Positions 6,133 through 12,428 of a stretch of 14,292 nucleotides of DNA are shown in pieces. The translations under genes were made by a program, and so were the position numbers. Under the pieces are notes generated by a model that worked only from the letters and a program-made list of their open reading frames with translations, was not told the origin of the DNA and ran no database searches. The DNA comes from an uncultured Porphyromonas sp. (GTDB taxonomy: Bacteria > Bacteroidota > Bacteroidia > Bacteroidales > Porphyromonadaceae), in the NCBI GenBank assembly GCA_945965245.1, contig CAMFNC010000060.1, positions 1-14,292 on the forward strand, read 5' to 3'. Position 1 is the first letter of the stretch; each line of letters starts with the position of its first letter.

Positions 6133-9100
6133 TTACCGTTGGTGAGCCGCCACCCATTCGTAGGCATTGCGGAAGGCTCGCATCCACGGAGTTATTTCGT
6201 GTTCGAGTTGCAATCCTTCGGGATAGTATGCGCACTGCCAGGGGAAGATGGCTCGTTCGGGATGAGGCATCATGGCCAAATGGCGGCCGTCTGCACTGCA
6301 CAGACCGGCAATGCCATGAGGCGAGCCGTTCGGATTGGCAGGATAGCCGTCATATTCATAACGAGCAATCACGTTGTATTGTTTTTCGTCGTAGGGTAAT
6401 TCGAATTTGCCTTCGCCGTGAGCCACCCAGATTCCCAGTTTGGTGCCGGAGAGATTATGCAGCATCACACTGTCGTTTTGTGGAATTTGCAGGGTGATGA
6501 AGCCACTTTCGAATTTGTGTGAATCGTTGTGTACGAGCTTGTGCTTGAGTTCGTGTTCGGGGTAAAGTAAGCCCAATTCCGCCATCAACTGGCAACCGTT
6601 GCAGATACCAAGGCTCAACGTATCGGGGCGAGCATAGAATTTGTCCAAAGCCGCCTTGGCGCGTTCGTTGTATAGGATACCGCCTGCCCAGCCTTTGGCA
6701 CTGCCCAGCACATCGCTATTGGAAAAGCCTCCGCAGAATACAATCATTTGCACATCATCCAGCGTTTCGCGACCGCTTGTCAGGTCGGTCAGATGCACGT
6801 CTTTCACATCAAATCCCGCCAGATAGAGTGAATAGGCCATTTCGCGGTCGCCATTCGTGCCTTTGTCGCGCAGGATGGCTGCTTTGATGCCGCTTGGTTT
6901 GCGGCGGTCGGCCGTTATGCCCAGTGAGGCAGCCTTGCCATCGAATCCCTTGGGCATGTGATAGACAATGGGTTGTACCTTATAGTTTTCGAAACGGTCA
7001 CCTGCCAGTGTGGGTGTACTTTGGTGCATATCCATCAGATATGAAGCCTGATACCACACATCACGCTTGTGGTCGATGCCGAAGAGATATTCGCTGCCGT
7101 CTTTATGGATGAGCAAACAACGCTCGTCTATGGGTTTGCCCAGCTGCACAAAGCCCACACCGGCATCCGACAGAATTTTCTCTGCCACCTTACGGTCTTT
7201 GATTTGTAGCAATACGCCTGGATTTTCGGCAAAAAGCAACTTTACCAAATCCTCTTCGGGCAGGGCATCCAAGCTGATGCTCAAACCGCCGTTCACATTG
7301 CCGAAGCACATTTCTAGCAATGCCGTTACCATACCACCGGCAGAAATATCGTGTCCTGCCAGTATCAAGTCTTTATGTATGAGCGACTGAACCGCCGTGA
7401 AGGCATCCACAAAATATTCGGCATCCACCACTGTGGGCACCTCATCGCCCACGGTGCCGAGGCTCTGGGCAAATGCCGAACCGCCCAAACGATGGGGGCA
7501 GAAACTGAAGTCGATATAATAGAGTGTGGTGCCGGATACTGTCTGCAATACGGGAGAAACGATGCGGCGCACATCATCCACTTCGGCGGCGGCACTGATA
7601 ATCACCGTGCCCGGGCTGATAACCGATTCATCAGAGCCATATTTCTGTGTCATGGAGAGCGAATCTTTGCCGGTGGGAATGTTGATGCCCAAGTCAATGG
7701 CAAAGTCCGATGCAGCCTGCACAGCCTCATATAAACGAGCATCCTCGCCCTCGTTGCGGCAGGGCCACATCCAGTTGGCACTTAGTGAAACGCCCTTGAT
7801 GCCGTGAGTAAGCGGAGCAAATACGATGTTGGTCATGGCTTCGGCTATCGAGAGCACCGAGCCGGCCGCCGGATTGGCAAGAGCTGCCTGTGGTGCATGG
7901 CCGATGGAGGTGGCTATGCCGGCACGTCCGCGATAATCCAGAGCCATGGCACCGCAGTCGCTCAGGGGCAGCTGTATAGCACCCTGGCATTGCTGGCGAG
8001 CCACACGACCCGTTACGGAGCGGTCGACCTTGTTGGTCAGCCAGTCCTTGCATGCCACAGCCTCTAAGCGCAGCACACCCTCTATATATTCATCCAACTT
8101 GGCGGTACCGTATCGGGGTTGTGCATAACGATGTTCCACTGTTTTATCCGTCATCACCGTGCGAGGCGGATTGCCAAACATATCCGATAAGTTTAGGTCA
8201 ATGGGGCGTTCGCCATTGTCGCGTTCGAAAACGAAGCGCATATCTCCTGTGGTCTTGCCCACCTCATAGAAGGGAGCGCGTTCGCGTTCGGCTATTCGGC
8301 GTATCTGAGCGATGTCTTGTTCTTTGACCACCAAGCCCATGCGCTCCTGGCTTTCGTTGCCGATGATTTCACGTGCCGATAGGGTGGGGTCGCCCACCGG
8401 CAGGCGGTCCAAGTCGATGTGTCCGCCGGTTTTTTCCACCAATTCGCTCAGGCAGTTCAGGTGACCGCCTGCACCGTGATCGTGGATAGAAATGATGGGG
8501 TTTTTGCCTTCTGCCAAAGCCCTGATCACGTTTTCCACGCGCTTTTGCATTTCCGGATTGGCACGCTGCACGGCATTCAGCTCTATGCTGCCGGCATATT
8601 GTCCCGTATTCACCGAGCTGACGGCACCTCCGCCCATGCCGATGCGATAATTGTCGCCACCCAAAATCACCACCTTTTCGCCCGCTTCGGGTTCGCCTTT
8701 GATGGCATCCTGCTTGCGGGCATATCCCACACCGCCGGCCAGCATAATCACTTTGTCGTATGCATAGGCATGGTCTTCGGGCGTTTCGCGGTGTTCGAAA
8801 GTGAGCACCGAGCCGCAAATGAGCGGTTGGCCGAACTTATTGCCGAAGTCGCTGGCGCCGTTGGAAGCCTTGGTCAGGATTTCACGTGGAGATTGATACA
8901 GCCATTTGCGTTCTTTCATCTTTTTTCCGGCAGGATTAAAGTCATCGTTGCGCGGATAGGCAGTCATATACACCGCCGTGCCTGCCAGCGGCAGACTGGC
9001 TTTGCCTCCACCCATACGGTCGCGTATTTCGCCGCCTGTGCCGGTGGCTGCGCCGTTAAAAGGCTCCACCGTGGTGGGGAAGTTGTGTGTTTCGGCCTTG

Positions 9101-9834
9101 AGGCTCAGCACGCTGTCCACCTCTTGCAGTTCAAAGAAATCCGGCTTATCGGCACTGGCGGGGGCAAACTGCTCGATGCGCGGTCCTTCCACAAAAGCCA
9201 CGTTGTCTTTATAGGCCGAAATCAAATAATTCGGATTGACCTTGGAGGTCAGTTTGATGAGATTGAACAAAGAGCTTTCGCGTTCCTCGCCGTCGATAAC
9301 GAATGTGCCTCCGAATATTTTGTGGCGACAGTGCTCGCTGTTTACCTGCGAAAAACCGAATAATTCGCTATCCGTCAGAGCACGACCCAATCGTTTACTC
9401 AAATCCTTCAGGTATGTGATTTCTTCGTCACTCAGAGCCAATCCTTCTTCCAGGTTATAAGCCTCGATGTTTTCGATGAAGCGGATGGGTTCCGGAGTGC
9501 GGTCTATGGTAAAAATCTGCTGATCCAACCCCTTATAGAGCATCTGGAGCATGGGGTCGAAAGCAGCCCGTTCGCCGGCCACGGGGAAGTACTCTTCAAT
9601 GCGTTCGATGCCCTTGATATTCATGTTTTGGGTGATTTCCACTGCGTTGGTGCTCCACGGAGTAATCATTTCACGGCGCGGCCCCACGAAGAAACCATCT
9701 ACCTGAGGCATTTCTATGAGTTCGGCTCCACCCAAAAGCCAGCGAAGACGTTTGATGCTTTCCTCCGTACAGGGTTGATTTACAGAGAGAGCGTAAACAG
9801 ACCCAAAAGGGCTGCGAAAGAAGAGTATGCTCAT
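6133..9834 (-). CDS. purL: Phosphoribosylformylglycinamidine synthase, single-chain form
   Basis: A 1,233-residue cytosolic enzyme of de novo purine synthesis that converts FGAR to FGAM using ATP and glutamine. It is the large single-chain type: an N-terminal domain (MSILFFRSPFGSVYAL onward), a linker, two PurM-like halves, and a C-terminal class I glutamine amidotransferase. In the synthase part, QVNSEHCRHKIFGG, LKAETHNFPT, GAATGTGGEIRDRMGGGK and SIHDHGAGG are family signatures. In the amidotransferase, nucleophile C1078 lies in GICNGCQ, and H1191 with E1193 in PHPER complete the triad. The start is set at ATG 9834. The open frame extends to 9993, but that extension runs through the promoter box and carries no family similarity. 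All key residues are intact. Single-gene unit with promoter at 9956-9964 and terminator at 6061-6109. Confidence 0.98.
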   Translation of the reverse strand: MSILFFRSPFGSVYALSVNQPCTEESIKRLRWLLGGAELIEMPQVDGFFVGPRREMITPWSTNAVEITQNMNIKGIERIEEYFPVAGERAAFDPMLQMLYKGLDQQIFTIDRTPEPIRFIENIEAYNLEEGLALSDEEITYLKDLSKRLGRALTDSELFGFSQVNSEHCRHKIFGGTFVIDGEERESSLFNLIKLTSKVNPNYLISAYKDNVAFVEGPRIEQFAPASADKPDFFELQEVDSVLSLKAETHNFPTTVEPFNGAATGTGGEIRDRMGGGKASLPLAGTAVYMTAYPRNDDFNPAGKKMKERKWLYQSPREILTKASNGASDFGNKFGQPLICGSVLTFEHRETPEDHAYAYDKVIMLAGGVGYARKQDAIKGEPEAGEKVVILGGDNYRIGMGGGAVSSVNTGQYAGSIELNAVQRANPEMQKRVENVIRALAEGKNPIISIHDHGAGGHLNCLSELVEKTGGHIDLDRLPVGDPTLSAREIIGNESQERMGLVVKEQDIAQIRRIAERERAPFYEVGKTTGDMRFVFERDNGERPIDLNLSDMFGNPPRTVMTDKTVEHRYAQPRYGTAKLDEYIEGVLRLEAVACKDWLTNKVDRSVTGRVARQQCQGAIQLPLSDCGAMALDYRGRAGIATSIGHAPQAALANPAAGSVLSIAEAMTNIVFAPLTHGIKGVSLSANWMWPCRNEGEDARLYEAVQAASDFAIDLGINIPTGKDSLSMTQKYGSDESVISPGTVIISAAAEVDDVRRIVSPVLQTVSGTTLYYIDFSFCPHRLGGSAFAQSLGTVGDEVPTVVDAEYFVDAFTAVQSLIHKDLILAGHDISAGGMVTALLEMCFGNVNGGLSISLDALPEEDLVKLLFAENPGVLLQIKDRKVAEKILSDAGVGFVQLGKPIDERCLLIHKDGSEYLFGIDHKRDVWYQASYLMDMHQSTPTLAGDRFENYKVQPIVYHMPKGFDGKAASLGITADRRKPSGIKAAILRDKGTNGDREMAYSLYLAGFDVKDVHLTDLTSGRETLDDVQMIVFCGGFSNSDVLGSAKGWAGGILYNERAKAALDKFYARPDTLSLGICNGCQLMAELGLLYPEHELKHKLVHNDSHKFESGFITLQIPQNDSVMLHNLSGTKLGIWVAHGEGKFELPYDEKQYNVIARYEYDGYPANPNGSPHGIAGLCSADGRHLAMMPHPERAIFPWQCAYYPEGLQLEHEITPWMRAFRNAYEWVAAHQR

Positions 9835-9850
9835 TGTATTATATAAATTA

Positions 9851-9876
9851 TAGGTATTCCGTTTAGGTATTCCGTT
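9851..9876. repeat. Perfect 13-bp tandem duplication in the purL leader
   Basis: The unit TAGGTATTCCGTT occurs twice head to tail (9851-9863 and 9864-9876). It lies in the predicted 5' leader of the purL mRNA, 16 bp upstream of the start codon. It may be a slippage product or two sites for an RNA- or DNA-binding factor; the sequence does not decide. Confidence 0.9.
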
Positions 9877-9955
9877 GGGCAGGGCACCGTCTGCGGTGTG
9901 CTGCGAGGAGCCGGGCTTGGGGAGCATAACGGAGCATGCCGTCGCCGACCGGCAA

Positions 9956-9964
9956 ACAAAGATA
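9956..9964 (-). promoter_or_regulatory. Promoter -7 box for purL
   Basis: On the minus strand the sequence reads TATCTTTGT, identical to the ychF box and matching TAnnTTTGY. The predicted transcription start near 9949 would give a leader of about 115 nt that includes the tandem 13-mer. An upstream TTG exists, but at wider than normal spacing. Confidence 0.6.
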
Positions 9965-10205
9965 ATAAAAGTTGCCGAAGTGTTTTTAGGCAATTCGTTT
10001 TAGTCAATCCCCATGTAGCATAACCCTCAGGTGTCGGCAAAATCCTCCTTGTCGAGGAGGTTGCACATGAAGTCTGAAGGGCGAAATGTGAAGACGGTGG
10101 TATGTGGCGCAAGCATGGCGGATGCCCTATTCGCCTCCCCGATACCACCTCGATTGGCTTGCCACCGAAATCTTTCATAACTTGTTGTGTGACAACGGCT
10201 GATTT

Positions 10206-10283
10206 TTTATGTATAAATCGATTTCATTTTATGCATAAAACGCGCGCAATTTATGCATAAAATGAAATCGATTTGTGCAAGGA
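10206..10283. repeat. Phased array B: four palindromic 12-mers at 22-bp period
   Basis: Sites start at 10206, 10228, 10250 and 10272, again exactly 22 bp apart: TTTATGTATAAA, TTTATGCATAAA, TTTATGCATAAA and a decayed TTTGTGCAAGGA. Spacers are TCGATTTCAT, ACGCGCGCAA and ATGAAATCGA; the first and third are reverse complements. As a result 10215-10239 and 10250-10274 form a perfect 25-bp inverted repeat around a 10-base centre. Relative to array A the first spacer is inverted, while site sequence, number and phase are kept. The array lies 41 bp before a -7-like box upstream of the sigma-factor gene. Confidence 0.85.
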
Positions 10284-10324
10284 CTTTTTTCGGTACCACA
10301 CAAACGGATACCAGATGTTTTTGA

Positions 10325-10333
10325 TTAATTTGC
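10325..10333 (+). promoter_or_regulatory. Weak -7 box upstream of the sigma-factor gene
   Basis: TTAATTTGC matches TAnnTTTGY except at the second base. It lies 41 bp after array B, close to the 36 bp found between array A and the dehydrogenase -7 box, and the intervening sequences look alike. This suggests a housekeeping promoter for basal expression of the operon. Confidence 0.4.
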
Positions 10334-10351
10334 AGAAAAGTGAGTTTTAGA

Positions 10352-10376
10352 TGTAACATTTGGGAAGCTCATACGT
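10352..10376 (+). promoter_or_regulatory. Candidate ECF-type promoter upstream of the sigma-factor gene
   Basis: TGTAAC (10352-10357) and CGT (10374-10376) are separated by 16 bp. This is the -35 AAC / -10 CGT pattern known for many ECF sigma factors, and autoregulation through such a promoter is common. The start codon follows 26 bp downstream. The match is short, and the target sequence of this particular sigma factor is unknown. Confidence 0.4.
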
Positions 10377-10402
10377 ATTAGTGGTAGAAGCAATTCCGAT
10401 AC

Positions 10403-10900
10403 ATGACTCAAAATCAATTCCAAAACGAGGCCAGAGAATTACAGCCTAAACTGATGAGCACGGCACTTGCGCTGATGCACCACCGTGAAGATGCAGAGGA
10501 TGTGGTGCAGGAATGCCTGCTCAAACTCTGGCAGTTGCAAAGCCGCTATGCTCCGGAGCACCTGCACAATCTGGCGTTTGTGATCACACGCCACCTCTGC
10601 ATTAACCGGTTGCGCCACAAAAGCATCGGAGCTCTTCAGCCGGAGGAATTGCCGGAGTGTATCGACCCCGAACTGAATCCGGAAGAGCGGCTTATAGACC
10701 GCAAGCAAACGGAAATGCTCCTCACGCTCGTGGACGAATTGCCCGACCTGCAACGCACCGTGCTCCGGCTGCATCATGCCGAAGGGCTGGAGGTGGAAGA
10801 GATTGCCCGACTGACGGCCGGTACCGCCGGCAGTGTGCGCACAAATCTCTCCCGTGCCCGGCGAACGGTTTGGACCCGATTTGAAAAGATGGACAAATGA
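10403..10900 (+). CDS. ECF-family RNA polymerase sigma factor
   Basis: A 165-residue cytosolic sigma-70 family factor of the extracytoplasmic-function type, with only regions 2 and 4. Region 2 covers about 10-75 and includes REDAEDVVQECLLKLW (28-43), the core-binding and -10-recognition helices. Region 4 covers about 105-158, with LPDLQRTVLRLHHAEGLEVE and the helix-turn-helix EEIARLTAGTAGSVRTNLSR (132-151). Its length is normal for the family. It is the first gene of a plus-strand operon, and its TGA overlaps the next ATG (ATGA, 10897-10900), the coupling usual for a sigma factor and its regulator. Possible autoregulation is suggested by the TGTAAC-16-CGT pattern upstream. Its regulon cannot be read from this window, but the genes that follow are the first candidates. 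Confidence 0.95.
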   Translation: MTQNQFQNEARELQPKLMSTALALMHHREDAEDVVQECLLKLWQLQSRYAPEHLHNLAFVITRHLCINRLRHKSIGALQPEELPECIDPELNPEERLIDRKQTEMLLTLVDELPDLQRTVLRLHHAEGLEVEEIARLTAGTAGSVRTNLSRARRTVWTRFEKMDK

Positions 10901-11421
10901 CTACTATGACAACGAAAATCACTCTCAGCAATGCCGCCGACTATGTGAACCGATTTCTGAACGGCTCCACCACTCCGGCAGAAGAAAAAGCTCTCTATGC
11001 GTTTTTTGCTCACGCACATCGTCTGCCTGAGGAGTTGGAGCAATATCGGATGATGTTTGCGTGGTATGCGGCCGGTATGCCCGGCACACCGGAGGAGTTT
11101 GCCGCCGGATATCGCAGCCATACACACCGAATGCGCCGCACGGAGTGGCGGTTGTGGGGCAGCAGTGCAGCGGCTGCCGTGGCACTGCTGGTGGCAGGCG
11201 GTTATCTTTTCATGCATCGTCCCAATGCTCTGCCCGATGGTTACGAGGCTTATCGGGGCAGTTATGTGATGGTGGATGGGCATCGGGTCAAAGCATCGCC
11301 GGAAAAGATGATGCAAATGTTTCATCGGGCCGAAACGGAAATCAACTGCGTAGAAATCCAAATGCAAATGGAGGAAATAGAGCATCATGAACTGATGATA
11401 GAAACTATCTGTAACGAATAA
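10897..11421 (+). CDS. Single-pass membrane protein, candidate anti-sigma factor
   Basis: A 174-residue protein I do not recognise as a named family. Residues 1-86 are soluble and mostly helical (SNAADYVNRFLNGSTTPAEEKALYAFF, LEQYRMMFAWYAAG). Residues 87-105 form one membrane helix after the basic stretch HRMRRTEWR, which puts the N-terminus in the cytoplasm. The remaining 70 residues would be periplasmic. That topology, the coupled start and the position right after an ECF sigma gene point to an anti-sigma factor. The N-terminal LNGSTTPAEEKAL segment resembles the first helix of FecR-type anti-sigma proteins of Bacteroidota, but the FecR domain is absent. The C-terminal tail (138-174) is rich in Met, His, Glu and Cys, which might bind metal (inference). 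A second in-frame ATG at 10906 could also start it. Confidence 0.8.
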   Translation: MTTMTTKITLSNAADYVNRFLNGSTTPAEEKALYAFFAHAHRLPEELEQYRMMFAWYAAGMPGTPEEFAAGYRSHTHRMRRTEWRLWGSSAAAAVALLVAGGYLFMHRPNALPDGYEAYRGSYVMVDGHRVKASPEKMMQMFHRAETEINCVEIQMQMEEIEHHELMIETICNE

Positions 11422-11452
11422 ACACTTACTCACTCATAAAAAAGACAAAACA

Positions 11453-12334
11453 ATGAAACGACTGAATGATATCTTAGCCTTCTGCTTGGGCACTATTATG
11501 CTGTGCAGCTGTGCCGTTACACAGGCACAAAACGGTAATGCTATAGACCGCGTTATCGAAAAATGGAAAGATCAAGACGGCATCAAAACGACCTATGTGC
11601 AGAAAAAAGTGAAAGACGGCCAAGACGTTTTTATCCAAATCACCGGTAGCAATCAACAGTTTACCCGCGAAGCACAAGCCGCCGTGAATGCCGAAAAAGA
11701 CAATAGCGACCGAGTGACGCAAAACAAACGAAACAACAAAAGTGCCGACGGCAAAGCAAGCGAGCGTGAATTGACGGTTTTGGAAATAACCACAAAAACC
11801 AATCCGGCTCAACGCATCACTTATGTTTGGAAAGTGGAAGAAGGAAGCTCCACACTCTCTTCGCACATCCGTCCACGTATTAGCGCCACTCGCACGATTT
11901 ATGCGGATGCTCTCTATATAGATGGTGCATTGGCAACGAGTTTTTCGGGATTGGACAAGCTGAAAGATATAGATTGGGGTAATTTTGAAGACTTAGGCTC
12001 CATGCGGGTTTTCAACCAAAATGATGCCAAAATATTGAGCATCAACGACAAGGATATCCGGCGCTATAGCAATCGGCTGAAAACATATCAGAAGAAATAT
12101 CAGGAATACCTCCGGCGCTATAAAGAGCTGGAGAGTAACGGTAAGCTCGATGATAATTTTATCCGTCAATTCCGCAATTATGAACAGCGATTTAAGCACT
12201 ATCAAGATGCCTACCTGAAGCGTATCAAAGCGTATGAAAAGATGTTGCGTCAGAGCAAATCGCAACTCGGCGGCTTGGACCAAGAGCTGGAACGTGCCGA
12301 CAAAGCCCTCGAAGAGGCAGACTCTGCCCACTAA
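11453..12334 (+). CDS. Exported protein with charged helical C-terminal tail, unknown function
   Basis: A 293-residue protein with an N-terminal export signal (about 1-25). LCSC at 17-20 is lipobox-like, although Cys at -2 is unusual, and VTQA|Q at 22-26 is a good ordinary signal-peptidase site, so lipoprotein status is open. Residues 28-75 begin IDRVIEKWKDQDGIKTTYVQ, reminiscent of the small secreted DUF4252/DUF5024-type proteins found near ECF sigma genes in Bacteroides, but I cannot assign it firmly. Residues 80-105 are a polar linker. Residues 198-290 are highly charged and helical, with a Tyr-rich pattern (YQKKYQEYLRRYKELE, YEQRFKHYQDAYLKRIKAYE) that suggests a coiled coil. It lies 31 bp after the candidate anti-sigma gene, and a strong hairpin separates it from the barrel gene. 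Confidence 0.8.
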   Translation: MKRLNDILAFCLGTIMLCSCAVTQAQNGNAIDRVIEKWKDQDGIKTTYVQKKVKDGQDVFIQITGSNQQFTREAQAAVNAEKDNSDRVTQNKRNNKSADGKASERELTVLEITTKTNPAQRITYVWKVEEGSSTLSSHIRPRISATRTIYADALYIDGALATSFSGLDKLKDIDWGNFEDLGSMRVFNQNDAKILSINDKDIRRYSNRLKTYQKKYQEYLRRYKELESNGKLDDNFIRQFRNYEQRFKHYQDAYLKRIKAYEKMLRQSKSQLGGLDQELERADKALEEADSAH

Positions 12335-12356
12335 TCCCACCTCATACTTATCTCTA

Positions 12357-12399
12357 ATTACCTCAGGCTGATGCTACTTGGAGCATCAGCCCGGGTAAT
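12357..12399 (+). terminator. Strong hairpin between the exported protein and barrel genes
   Basis: A perfect 10-bp stem (GGCTGATGCT / AGCATCAGCC, 12366-12375 and 12382-12391) with a 6-base loop is extended, across a small internal loop, by ATTACC / GGTAAT (12357-12362 and 12394-12399). The sequence after it (CCACACCTTTTCTTA) has only a short T run several bases away, so it may be a weak terminator, an attenuator or an mRNA-stabilising element that lowers barrel expression relative to upstream genes. Confidence 0.7.
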
Positions 12400-12428
12400 C
12401 CACACCTTTTCTTATAAATCCGACAAAC

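Larger units (their letters stand above)
9835..10402. other. Divergent intergenic region between purL and the sigma-factor operon
   Basis: This stretch of 568 bases contains no gene I trust. From left to right it holds a 13-bp tandem repeat in the purL leader (9851-9876), a small CACCG/CGGTG hairpin (9885-9898), the purL -7 box (9956-9964), a six-pair hairpin (CCTCCT/AGGAGG, 10044-10060), a phased palindrome array (10206-10283) and candidate promoters for the sigma gene (10325-10333 and 10352-10376). I can assign nothing to the rest of about 9965-10205. Confidence 0.8.

Noticed and set aside
8419..9363. 314-codon open frame on the plus strand opposite purL
   Set aside because: It is antisense to strongly conserved PurL sequence and rich in His, Cys and Phe as expected of an antisense frame, with no domain.
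9835..9993. Upstream in-frame extension of purL to 9993
   Set aside because: The extension crosses the likely promoter box (9956-9964) and the tandem repeat. Family members start at the MSILFFR-type sequence, which gives the usual length of about 1,233 residues.
10044..10060. Hairpin CCTCCT/AGGAGG as a terminator or small RNA end
   Set aside because: The stem is only six pairs with no T run on either strand, and there is no gene it would terminate.
9831..10178. Open frame of 115 codons on the minus strand upstream of purL
   Set aside because: It covers the purL promoter and leader and overlaps the purL start in another frame. Its composition (runs of S, P, R, T) is unlike a real protein, and there is no recognisable domain or signal.
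1298..10283. Terminal inverted repeats of a transposon spanning both arrays
   Set aside because: The intervening genes are ordinary chromosomal ones (purL, dprA), there is no transposase, and the two arrays differ in spacer orientation, so they do not behave as the ends of one element.
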